A stretch of 46,254 bases of DNA from Alphaproteobacteria bacterium (GTDB lineage Bacteria; Pseudomonadota; Alphaproteobacteria; Rhizobiales; Devosiaceae). Numbering within the stretch: position 1 is the first letter of the stretch; each line of letters opens with the position of its first letter. The stretch is taken from NCBI GenBank assembly GCA_018820005.1, contig JAHJOS010000511.1, positions 1 through 46,254 on the forward strand, read 5' to 3'. Below are positions 23,158-30,518 of the stretch, piece by piece. A program made the position numbers and the translations under genes. Below the pieces are notes generated by a model. That model searched no databases. It saw only the letters and a list, made by a program, of their open reading frames with translations, and had not been told where the DNA came from.

Positions 23158-24126
23158 ATGTCGTCGCTGAACGTCTGCGTTGTCGCCTTCGAAGGCGTGA
23201 GCCTTTTCCACCTCTCTGTACCCGCGATGGTGCTGGGTGCTGGGGATGGAGCGTCGACCACCGCCCGTTATGAGGTGTCCTACTGTGCGGCGCGGCCGGG
23301 CAAGGTGCGCTGTGATCAGGGACTGACCATCGACGTGCCGGACGGGATGGCGGCCATGGTGTGCGCCGACATCGTCATCGTTCCGGCCTGGAACGATCCA
23401 GAGATGCCGGCGCCTGTCGAGCTGATAGAGGGTTTGCGCCAGGCGCATGCGCGCGGAGCCCTGATCGTGGGCCTATGTCTGGGCGCCTTCGTGCTGGGCG
23501 ACGCCGGGTTGCTCGATGGGCGGGAAGCAACCACTCACTGGGTGGCTCGCGAGGTGTTTGCGCGGCGCTTTCCGCGCAGCCATTTTCGACCCGATGTGCT
23601 CTATGTGGCGGATGACAACGCCATCACCTCCGCCGGAACGGTGGCGGCCATCGACTGCTGCCTACATCTGCTGCGTCAGCGCCGCGGTGCGGACGTGGCC
23701 AATCGGGTCGCGCGGCTGCTGGTCACACCCCCGCATCGCCAGGGAGGACAGGCCCAGTACATTGAACAGCCGGTACCCCAGCTGCCGAGCGAGAGCCGTC
23801 TACCGGAAGTGCTGGCCTGGGCGCGGCAGCATCTGGAGCAAAGCCTGTCTCTCGATGCCCTTGCCGAGGCGGCCCATATGAGCCGTCGTACGTTTACGCG
23901 GCGATTCCGGGAGGCGACGGGCACCACCTTCGTCAAATGGCTAAATGCAGAGCGGGTTGCAAGGGCCCAGCAGCTGCTGGAAACCACGGACATGCCCATC
24001 GACTGCGTGGCCTCGCAGGCCGGTTTCGGCACCACGCTATCGCTGCGTCAGCAGTTCGCGGCCCAGCTGGGCACCACGCCGTCAGGCTATCGGCGTACCT
24101 TTCAAGCGGTGGTGAAAACCGGCTGA
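23158..24126 (+). CDS. GlxA-family AraC-type regulator
   Basis: A 322-residue regulator with an N-terminal DJ-1/PfpI domain (about residues 4-175). Its nucleophile-elbow Cys107 lies in IVGLCLGAFVLG, where related enzymes have their catalytic Cys. A C-terminal AraC helix-turn-helix pair follows (LAEAAHMSRRTFTRRFREAT and CVASQAGFGTTLSLRQQFAA). Such proteins sense small amines or amides in several pseudomonads. The ligand here is unknown. It is divergent from the MBL-fold hydrolase and is a good candidate for its regulator. Confidence 0.88.
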   Translation: MSSLNVCVVAFEGVSLFHLSVPAMVLGAGDGASTTARYEVSYCAARPGKVRCDQGLTIDVPDGMAAMVCADIVIVPAWNDPEMPAPVELIEGLRQAHARGALIVGLCLGAFVLGDAGLLDGREATTHWVAREVFARRFPRSHFRPDVLYVADDNAITSAGTVAAIDCCLHLLRQRRGADVANRVARLLVTPPHRQGGQAQYIEQPVPQLPSESRLPEVLAWARQHLEQSLSLDALAEAAHMSRRTFTRRFREATGTTFVKWLNAERVARAQQLLETTDMPIDCVASQAGFGTTLSLRQQFAAQLGTTPSGYRRTFQAVVKTG

Positions 24127-24221
24127 TAAACGCCTTGGCGTGCTTTGAGTCGTCTACGCACACCTACCAATGGCACCGGCAACAGGGCCAGCGTCGCCTG
24201 CGTGATCATGCGTACCGATCG

Positions 24222-24940
24222 CTAGATCTGACCCAAGGCTGCTGCCGAAGCCACAGCCGCCGCGATGTTTATTGCATCGAGCTTGCGCATGGCGTTCTCG
24301 TGATGAAAGCGCACCGTCCGCGCACTCACACCCAGGATCAGCGCCACGTCGGCCTGGCTCTTGCCGCGCGAGGCCCAGAGCAGGCATTGGCGTTCACGGC
24401 AGGTCAGGGGCAAGACACCACACGCGCCTGACAGCTCTCCGACTCGCAGGTGCAGCGTCGTCGCCAGCCCTGACAGCAGGTAGGCGTCGCGTATGCCGAT
24501 TTCTCGCGCACCGACGTTATCGGTGCGTTGGCTCACATTAAGTGCAGCCAGCTGCTCGCCCCGCACGTGCGCGGGGACGGTCGCGCCCCGGCAGGTGTCA
24601 ATCCGGTGAAGACGCGCGCATGACAAAAAGGCCAGCTCATCAGATCCGAGCGATACCGGACTCAGTTCTGACCACAGGAAGGGAAGGGGGCAGCCACGCA
24701 ACCGCTGCATGAACGGATCAATGCACCCATAGCCGTTGGACCGATACAGCACCTGCCAGCGCTCGTCGCAATTGGAGACAAGCACCGGCGAGCCCTTGAG
24801 CACGCAACCCGTCACGCTGATAAGGCGTACTGATCGATACCCAGCCGGGCGAACAGCGCACCCAACACCCGATGCACCTCATCAAACCCATCCGCCTCGC
24901 ACAGAGCATGCGTGGCACGCCTGATCAGATCGAGCTCCAC
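24222..24940 (-). pseudogene. LuxR solo (autoinducer-binding type), frameshifted
   Basis: Two frames join into one LuxR protein. The first starts at GTG 24940 with GGAGG six bases upstream (VELDLIRRATHALCEADG...IDQYALSA, then TGA). The second, beginning at about 24815, continues VTGCVLKGSPVLVSNCDERW and SNGYGCIDPFMQR and ends in the GerE helix-turn-helix SRGKSQADVALILGVSARTV. The 719-base span is one base short of a whole number of codons, so a single-base deletion near 24820 is the simplest explanation. Restored, the protein would be 239 residues, the usual LuxR length. No luxI lies nearby. The downstream 197 codons could still be translated from GTG 24815, giving an N-terminally truncated protein. 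Confidence 0.8.
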
Positions 24941-25130
24941 GACGACCTCCAACCGGCACCGAACGAAAACACAAACGCACTCAGGCCATGCTCAGCCAGG
25001 CACAAGACATGACCAAGGCACGCAGGCGTGCCCAGGCGCACACGCCCGAACAAAACAGCCAGAGACAGAAACCAGCCAGCAGACCAAATGAGAAAAAGGA
25101 ACGGGCCAAAAGAGACCCGCTCCCCGGCAG

Positions 25131-25409
25131 CTAGCCTGCAGCCGCGCCGGATACGGCGCGCCGATACAGCACGACCATCTCGTCGAGCAGCGATTCAGCG
25201 GCATACAGCGTAATCTTCAGCCGCAGGTCCTGGGGATAGAACCCATCAGGCCCGCCAATCTGCTGCAGCAGATCCTTGACCATGTCGGCACGCAGCTCGG
25301 CCTCAGCCAGCACAGGCTGTCGTGCAGGAACGGCCGCAGACAACGAGGGCGACGATGGTGATCTTGAACGGTAAGGGAAGGGTAGAAGCCTGGATTCGCA
25401 ATCAGCCAT
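25131..25409 (-). CDS. small hypothetical protein
   Basis: A 92-residue ORF with an Arg/Pro/Ser-rich N-terminus and a plausible helical C-terminal half (ELRADMVKDLLQQIGG, then LKITLYAAESLLDEMVVLYR). The amphipathic pattern looks coding, but I do not recognise the family. It lies upstream of the LuxR gene on the same strand, separated by about 190 bases without a gene. Confidence 0.5.
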   Translation of the reverse strand: MADCESRLLPFPYRSRSPSSPSLSAAVPARQPVLAEAELRADMVKDLLQQIGGPDGFYPQDLRLKITLYAAESLLDEMVVLYRRAVSGAAAG

Positions 25410-25890
25410 GGCACACCTCCGAAGAGGCGACACAAAACGAAGCTGATGAATCATGGTGGGGCGCGGGCGTAAAAAGGAAGTATCGCATGTTGCTGGTGCT
25501 CCTTGGTTCGATTAAGGAGCCGCCTCTGCCGTTGCTACGCGGTAATGGAGGCGGACCGCACGGGGGTAGCAAACCGGGAACCAAGGGAACCGGCCAGGCC
25601 GAAGCCTGCCCCGCACGGCCCGCCATAGCAAAGCAGTAGCTTGGTGCTAAGCACCAACTACCAGCTATGACGCTGCCGCGCCTTGGTTTGCCAAGTTGCT
25701 ACACCCGGTCGTGGGATTTACCACGACCGGGACAGTCTAGCGCGGGGGGTATGGGTAGGGCAAACAGACTGCGGCGTAGTTGCGAGGGCGACTTTCGACC
25801 CGTAGCAGCCGTTCACGAGGGGCGGATTTTCCAAAAAAACCCAGTGAGCACCAGCTAGCAGTTATGAACTGATAATCGAGATGTCGTTAC
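25410..25890. other. gap with three tandem hairpins
   Basis: No gene is supported. Within 90 bases are three perfect inverted repeats: TTGGTGCT/AGCACCAA (25641-25657), CTTGG/CCAAG (25682-25695) and CCCGGTCGTGG/CCACGACCGGG (25704-25731, loop GATTTA). Together they look like a structured RNA or recombination-type folded DNA. The gap lies at the left border of the Rhs tip array. Confidence 0.45.
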
Positions 25891-26143
25891 TTACGAGAAT
25901 GCCTTAGCAACCGAGTAATGAAGGTTAACGTATCCCTTATCCACATGCCTCCTATTTCCTCGGTGAAATTGATGAAGTATCACTTCTCCACGGTCATCCG
26001 TGTAGGTTACATAAAAAATTCCGATTATATATAGGAGCCGGAATAGCTCTCCGATATCATATTTAACGCCTTCTTCCTGCATTTTTCTATGAGCGGGCTC
26101 AAGCTCTTTTAGCGCCATAGCAAGATCATACTTATGCCCCTGC
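25891..26143 (-). pseudogene. C-terminal fragment, P-loop ATPase-like
   Basis: An open frame without a clear start carries KYDLAMALKELEPAHRKM and ELFRLLYIIGIFYVTYTDDR and ends LHYSVAKAFS. This pattern resembles the extreme C-terminus of Sll1717/FunZ-type P-loop ATPases. It lacks all nucleotide-binding motifs and runs backward into the 3' end of the neighbouring immunity gene. It probably marks the old chromosomal side of the Rhs cassette array. It could instead be a small unknown immunity-like gene starting at ATG 26118. Confidence 0.45.
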
Positions 26144-26653
26144 TCAAAGGCTCGCCGACACCTGCCCGCAAATACACGAAAGAACGGGGGTTACACTTTG
26201 AGCTTTTCCGGACTCCAAAAGATCTTTTAGTTTGGATATAACAATACTTACAGAATCACCTTTATTTATCGGTGCTTCGCTGCTTTTGGCTGTATCTATC
26301 TCTGCGACTTGCGCATCCGCCATGGTTATAATGGCAATTTTTTCCTGATTCTTTCCCTTAACCAATATTTCGGTGGAGCCTATAATTTTTTCAAGCTCTT
26401 CTGGACATTCGTCAGTAGCATAAAAGTCGTTTGCAGGTACGAATTCGACCTTTTCGACTCCCTGGTCACTGAGGTGTTGACGCAGCTGGGTACTTGTCCA
26501 TCCTATTTGGACACCCTCTATTTCGCCGCTTTGCAAATCTTCTTGCTTGTAAAACAATTTCTTCGAAAATTTTCCCACCCCAGTTTCAGGGCAAGCTGCG
26601 GAGATGCTCGGCACTAATAGGGCGAGCAGGATTGCAATTTTATTTATCGCCAT
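26144..26653 (-). CDS. periplasmic immunity protein for orphan Rhs tip 3
   Basis: A 169-residue protein with a Sec signal peptide (MAINKIAILLALLVPSISAA) followed by a Cys. Lipidation is possible, but the lipobox is poor. The mature part is acidic and unrecognised. Its ATG overlaps the end of the tip gene by 14 bases, as expected for toxin-immunity pairs. Location in the periplasm suggests that the matching toxin acts there, for example on peptidoglycan. The function is inferred from position. Confidence 0.65.
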   Translation of the reverse strand: MAINKIAILLALLVPSISAACPETGVGKFSKKLFYKQEDLQSGEIEGVQIGWTSTQLRQHLSDQGVEKVEFVPANDFYATDECPEELEKIIGSTEILVKGKNQEKIAIITMADAQVAEIDTAKSSEAPINKGDSVSIVISKLKDLLESGKAQSVTPVLSCICGQVSASL

Positions 26654-27215
26654 GATTTTGGCCCCAGGCTCCAGGAATATTTGGTGCAGTCCCACCGGCA
26701 TTCTCGATTATGTTATCAGCCGCTGTATTGGAATTGTTGCCTGTTGGAGGAATTCGATAGGGCCCCTGAGAGTAGTTATTTCCCGAACCAGTTACTGCCT
26801 TATCAAAATCACTCTGAGTGGTTCCAGCAGGTGGCCAAATAATTCTGTTTGTATCATTAGCCCCGGGATTTTCAAATGCATTTCTGTCGTTATTGTAAGT
26901 ATCACTTTCGTTCTGGGTCATTGGCCCATTAGGTTTCACAGGGCCGGTGCCTCCGCCAGCTAGTGAGTACTGGCTATCAATCACTTTCTTCGAATTCCCG
27001 CACTTATCGAACTCCCAATGCCAAACGATAACGGCGCAATGAACTGGTTTAGCCATACCAGGAGGTAGCAATGAAAGCGGCCGACAAGTCATGGTGACTT
27101 CGAGTCCGTATTGGTCAATATATTTGAGTGGGTTCCCCATCGCATACCCGTAGGTATTCAGTCCCCCCTTAAGTCCAATCGGATCGCTTTCGACGTATCG
27201 TCCGCCTACCTGGCG
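26640..27215 (-). CDS. orphan Rhs C-terminal tip 3 (start-less toxin cassette)
   Basis: The open frame begins after a stop at 27216 and carries the Rhs core end RYVESDPIGLKGGLNTYGY, then GNPLKYIDQYGL, then a unique tip of about 150 residues with PVHCAVIVWHWE and a C-terminal GNNSNTAADNIIENAGG. The last motif recalls the NSNT segments of papain-like amidase folds, a weak resemblance. No start codon precedes the core arm, so it is probably silent until recombined onto a full rhs gene. The partner immunity protein is secreted, so a periplasmic target is likely. Confidence 0.6.
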   Translation of the reverse strand, partial: RQVGGRYVESDPIGLKGGLNTYGYAMGNPLKYIDQYGLEVTMTCRPLSLLPPGMAKPVHCAVIVWHWEFDKCGNSKKVIDSQYSLAGGGTGPVKPNGPMTQNESDTYNNDRNAFENPGANDTNRIIWPPAGTTQSDFDKAVTGSGNNYSQGPYRIPPTGNNSNTAADNIIENAGGTAPNIPGAWGQNHGDK

Positions 27216-27325
27216 TCAAAGCTACAAACCCACACAGCCAAAGCCCCGCCCGCCTGCCTTTCAAGCCAGCACAAATCCACAAAGCAGCACGCTAACCAGC
27301 CACACCCCCCAAGGAAGGTGGACGA
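27175..27325. repeat. inter-cassette repeat, copy 1
   Basis: About 120-150 bases from the ESDPIGL codons outward match the copy at 29215-29340, including CCAAGCC-type blocks and the shared end CTAACCAGC(C/T)ACA. Part is Rhs coding sequence. The outer part does not encode Rhs and has no gene. It probably came along when tips were exchanged by homologous recombination. Confidence 0.6.
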
Positions 27326-27334
27326 GCACCTTCC

Positions 27335-27616
27335 TCATGCAACCGCAAGCACAATGACGAAGCAAGACAGTGAAATGATGGAAGTTACTGCCGCTCGAAT
27401 GTAGGCCCTGACAATTTGACCCGCTTCAAGCGACATGCCTTTTGATTCCGGGTTCTTATACAGAATAAATTGCAAAACAACTGACGAGTAAAATTCATAC
27501 CCCTTTATGTTTGCAGAGCCGAGTGCGTCCTCTAATTCAGGCTTGATGCTTAAGCACTTAATCAGTCCGTATATCCCTGCACATAGCGCAGCGGTTAAAA
27601 TGGCACCTAAAATCAT
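27335..27616 (-). CDS. membrane immunity protein for orphan Rhs tip 2
   Basis: A 93-residue protein with two hydrophobic helices (ILGAILTAALCAGIYGLI at the start, TSIISLSCFVIVLAVA at the end) and a short loop between. It starts two bases after the tip stop codon. A small two-helix membrane protein directly after a toxin tip is typical of immunity to a membrane-acting toxin. The family is not recognised. Confidence 0.65.
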   Translation of the reverse strand: MILGAILTAALCAGIYGLIKCLSIKPELEDALGSANIKGYEFYSSVVLQFILYKNPESKGMSLEAGQIVRAYIRAAVTSIISLSCFVIVLAVA

Positions 27617-27618
27617 GA

Positions 27619-28239
27619 TTACTCCAGTGGTATATTCAAGCCTACGCCAGATCCGGTGACTTTAGCACCGATAGCTGGTCCGACTCCTACACGGCCGGAA
27701 ACGCCATTTGTCCCTTGAGTGGAAGATACATCAACGCTGATTGGTCCATATATCGGCACAGATAATCCAGCAGACGTCCCTACTGTAGTCATTTTTGAAT
27801 TTACTGAGCCTGCCGATCCGGACACTCCAGCCGTTACGGAAACGCCTATGCCTATGCCCGGAGCAATCGAGAAACTCAGATTATTCTGGCTTGGTGAGAC
27901 ACTCAAATCGCCTGAAATAACTACCGGGACTGGCCCGAGTTGCCCCCAAACTCCAAGTTTAACGTCCACGTTAGATAAGCCTCGCGTCGAGCCTGGAAGC
28001 GCAGAAGCCAAGCCCGATGGGCAGTATCCTTCAGGATATGGGATGCCTCCGTTGCAGATCGTTTGCCCATACTCATCCTTCCAACATTTGCTTAAGCCAT
28101 AGGGATCTACAAAGATCAAAGGGTTTCCCCCAACATATCCATATGTGTTCAAGCCACCCGCCAGCCCGATCGGATCACTTTCGACATAGCGCCCCGTCTC
28201 GGGGTCGTAATCGCGGAAGTAGTTGTAAACTAATTCACA
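27619..28239 (-). CDS. orphan Rhs C-terminal tip 2 (start-less toxin cassette)
   Basis: Opens after a stop at 28240 with the Rhs arm YNYFRDYDPETGRYVESDPI, then GGLNTYGYVGGNP, then VDPYGL, and a Gly/Ser/Val-rich tip (for example SIAPGIGIGVSVTAGVSGSA). The shared arm is longer here (about 84 bases) than in the other two orphans. No ATG, GTG or TTG stands before the arm, although a TTG within it (28152) could be used. The low-complexity, alternating hydrophobic tip and its membrane immunity partner suggest a pore former; that is inference. Confidence 0.6.
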   Translation of the reverse strand, partial: CELVYNYFRDYDPETGRYVESDPIGLAGGLNTYGYVGGNPLIFVDPYGLSKCWKDEYGQTICNGGIPYPEGYCPSGLASALPGSTRGLSNVDVKLGVWGQLGPVPVVISGDLSVSPSQNNLSFSIAPGIGIGVSVTAGVSGSAGSVNSKMTTVGTSAGLSVPIYGPISVDVSSTQGTNGVSGRVGVGPAIGAKVTGSGVGLNIPLE

Positions 28240-28282
28240 TCAGCACCTCTGACTCCCGAGCTACCTGGTCGCATCGGCAGCA

Positions 28283-28312
28283 CATTACACGCTGCGCTCA
28301 ACCCATCCTACG
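28283..28312. repeat. REP-like element fragment
   Basis: The minus strand reads CGTAGGATGGGTTGAGCG followed by CAGCGTGTAA, which resembles repeated extragenic palindromes common in the stutzeri group. It lies between an immunity gene and the next orphan tip, a usual place for REPs. The palindrome is incomplete here. Confidence 0.45.
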
Positions 28313-28314
28313 AG

Positions 28315-28731
28315 CTAATCAGCTAACTCAAACTCTAGGGAGTCAATTTGCTCTAATATAAATCCGTCGTCGTAATACAATTCCACATAAGGCTCTCCAC
28401 TCATCATTGTGCCCGCTGTGTCTATTGACTTGATTTTAAGCTTAGCTTCCCTTGAAATGGATATGCTGCGTGCGTGACAGTATATGTTTCCAGCACGCTG
28501 TGTTTTGCAGAACTGCTTTTGAGAATTGTCTGGGAGGATGTAATAGGCAGTTACCTCATCCCAGAACTCCTTCTCCCCAATCTTGAGCTCATCCAAAACC
28601 ATGACTTCAAACAGAGTTTTCTCTACGCAAGAAAACTCCGAGGGATCATCTGAGTTTTTCGAAAAGCACTCCACCCATAGTCTGTTGCTGTATGTGGCCC
28701 AGAGATTTATTTTTTTGGTTAGGACTAACAT
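28315..28731 (-). CDS. immunity protein for orphan Rhs tip 1
   Basis: A 138-residue cytoplasmic-type protein (MLVLTKKINLWATYSN..., ending DSLEFELAD), acidic and without membrane segments. The ATG lies one base after the tip stop codon, so it is coupled to the toxin. The family is not recognised. The longer frame upstream overlaps the tip and is not used. Confidence 0.6.
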   Translation of the reverse strand: MLVLTKKINLWATYSNRLWVECFSKNSDDPSEFSCVEKTLFEVMVLDELKIGEKEFWDEVTAYYILPDNSQKQFCKTQRAGNIYCHARSISISREAKLKIKSIDTAGTMMSGEPYVELYYDDGFILEQIDSLEFELAD

Positions 28732-28732
28732 A

Positions 28733-29248
28733 TTACTGCCCTCCGGTTCGCTGGGCGCCAGGGCGCGTTGCGTCAATTACATCCTGCCTTCTTACTCGCT
28801 CCGCATGGTTTGAAACGCCTGTTCTAACACTTCCATCAGGGAGAACATTGCGGAAGTTTGGGTGTGTGTGCTCTGCCATCCCAGCGTGAGGCTTTGAGGG
28901 GGGAGTATGGACCTCTTTGAATACGTCACCTTTCGCGTTGCGAACTTTAGTGATTCCTTGAGGCAGTGTCCCGCTAATAGTGCGAGGGACAGGACAGTAA
29001 GCACGTTCTCCTTGTGGGTTTAGACCGCCCCTGAGCCCCCCAATTGGCCCCACGCCTCCAGTTGGGTTACAGATCAACCCCTCAAAACCAGGCGTACAAA
29101 CATTGCCACCCAACCCATCATCAATCATCAATCCAAATGGATCGATAAAGTTAACGGGATTGCCTTCTACGTACCCGTAAGTGTTAAGCCCACCATTGAG
29201 CCCAATCGGATCACTTTCGACGTATCGTTCGCCTACGCGGCGTCGTAG
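28733..29248 (-). CDS. orphan Rhs C-terminal tip 1 (start-less toxin cassette)
   Basis: Opens after a TAG at 29249 with ERYVESDPIGLNGGLNTYGY, then EGNPVNFIDPFGL, and a tip of about 130 residues. The tip ends in a His-rich part, AGMAEHTHPNFRNVLPDG then SNHAERVRRQDVIDATRPG. Clustered His, Glu and Arg could form a nuclease-like centre, but no family is recognised. ATG 29131 inside the tip could start a short product. No start codon or signal peptide precedes the Rhs arm. Paired with the immunity gene one base downstream. Confidence 0.6.
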   Translation of the reverse strand, partial: LRRRVGERYVESDPIGLNGGLNTYGYVEGNPVNFIDPFGLMIDDGLGGNVCTPGFEGLICNPTGGVGPIGGLRGGLNPQGERAYCPVPRTISGTLPQGITKVRNAKGDVFKEVHTPPSKPHAGMAEHTHPNFRNVLPDGSVRTGVSNHAERVRRQDVIDATRPGAQRTGGQ

Positions 29249-29340
29249 CTACAATCCCACACAGCCCAAGCCCTACCTGCCTTCCACGCCCTCACAATCC
29301 AGCAAAGTGGCACTCTAACCAGCTACAACCCCCAATGCAC
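29215..29340. repeat. inter-cassette repeat, copy 2
   Basis: Second copy of the sequence at 27175-27325. Both begin in the ESDPIGL codons, pass through a GC-rich block (GCGTCGTAGCTACAATCCC here, GCGTCAAAGCTACAAACCC there) and end near CTAACCAGCTACAACCCCC. The mobile-element side begins just beyond it. Confidence 0.6.
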
Positions 29341-29487
29341 TTTTTCGCTTAATTCCCGTGAACCGGACGTGCTTTTCAGCAAGCCGCGCGGGCGTGCAGG
29401 TGTGCGCGTGAGCGCACGGCAGTGCGAACGGGTGGCCATCAGCGGGCACCCAGGCAGCGGGAATGGTTGGGGGTGTGGCGAGGGCCG
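29341..29487. other. left end of the mobile element
   Basis: No gene is seen. It contains the perfect hairpin GTGCGC-GTGA-GCGCAC (29402-29417) and lies just beyond the integrase stop. The left attachment site should be in or near this stretch. I could not define it from one sequence. Confidence 0.35.
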
Positions 29488-30516
29488 CTAGAGGTCTTCT
29501 TCGCTCTCTGCGCGCAGGGCGGCGAGCAAGGCGGCTTTATCCTGCAGCTTCGCCGGGTGGGTGGCGGTGTGGATTTCCTGCAGCTTGCGGATCGATACGT
29601 GGGTGTAGATCTGCGTGCTGTTCAGGTCGGCGTGGCCGAGCATGGCCTGGATGTACCGAATGTCCGCGCCATTCTCCAGCATGTGGGTGGCCATGGCGTG
29701 CCTGAGCAAGTGGCAGGAACCGGGCACGTTGATGCCGGCATGGCGCAGGAAGCGCTTCACCTTGTCGCCCACCTTGTTGTCGCGGAAGGGTTCGCCGTAA
29801 TCGTTGAGGAACAGGCACTGCTCGTTGATGTTGAGCAGCAGCTGCGGGCGCACATTATCCAGGTACGCCTGCAACCAGTGCCCTGCTCGCGCACCGAGCG
29901 GCAACAGACGGTCTTTGCCGCCCTTGCCATAGCGGACGAACAGGGTCATCTGGGCCAGCGAAATATCCGACAGCTGCAGAGCGCACAGCTCAGAGCGACG
30001 CAGGCCGGCGCTGTAGAACACTTCCAGAATGGCCCGATCACGCACACCGTAGGGCGTGCTCACGTCCGGCTGCAGCATCAGCTGCTCGATCTCGTCCAGC
30101 GTCAGTACCAATGGCAGGGAAGCCGTGTGCCGGGGCACAAACAGCTCCGAGGCGGGGTTGTAGAGCAGGTGATTTTCTTGCGTCAGCCATTTGAAGAACT
30201 GCCTAACGCTGGTGATGTAGTGGTTGCGGGTGCTGGGTGACAGCGCTTCGCCATTGGCCTGGCGGTAGTAGTACAGGTGCCTCTGGTAGCTCTCCAGAAT
30301 CGGCTTGGTCACGCTCTGCGGCCGGTCGATACCGAGCCCATCGCACCACCCAACAAAGCGCCGAATGTCGCTCTCGCGTCGGTGCAGGGTGCTGGGAGAG
30401 TAATTACGCACCTGCATGGTTTCGTTGTAGCGCAGCAGGTAGCCATAAAACCCGGTGTGCTCGATGGCCACCGGCAGGCGTTTGACCTTGATCGTACGTT
30501 TACGTTTGAGCGCCAT
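29488..30516 (-). CDS. tyrosine recombinase (XerC/D-like integrase)
   Basis: A 342-residue site-specific recombinase with a SAM-like core-binding domain (about residues 22-125) and a complete catalytic set: Arg173 in AGLRRSEL, Lys201 in GKGGKDR, His269 and Arg272 in HLLRHAMATHML, His295 in LGHADL and nucleophile Tyr304 in QIYTH. ATG 30516 lies two bases after the primase stop, so both are expressed together. It is close to XerC/D in size, which fits with the dif-like arms found at the other end of the element. It probably integrates or resolves the element. Confidence 0.9.
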   Translation of the reverse strand: MALKRKRTIKVKRLPVAIEHTGFYGYLLRYNETMQVRNYSPSTLHRRESDIRRFVGWCDGLGIDRPQSVTKPILESYQRHLYYYRQANGEALSPSTRNHYITSVRQFFKWLTQENHLLYNPASELFVPRHTASLPLVLTLDEIEQLMLQPDVSTPYGVRDRAILEVFYSAGLRRSELCALQLSDISLAQMTLFVRYGKGGKDRLLPLGARAGHWLQAYLDNVRPQLLLNINEQCLFLNDYGEPFRDNKVGDKVKRFLRHAGINVPGSCHLLRHAMATHMLENGADIRYIQAMLGHADLNSTQIYTHVSIRKLQEIHTATHPAKLQDKAALLAALRAESEEDL

Positions 30517-30518
30517 GA

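Noticed and set aside
25870..29340. Integron cassette array, with the inter-cassette repeats as attC sites
   Set aside because: The repeats lack convincing core sites and the genes share Rhs coding arms; homologous exchange of Rhs tips explains the array better. No integron integrase is present.
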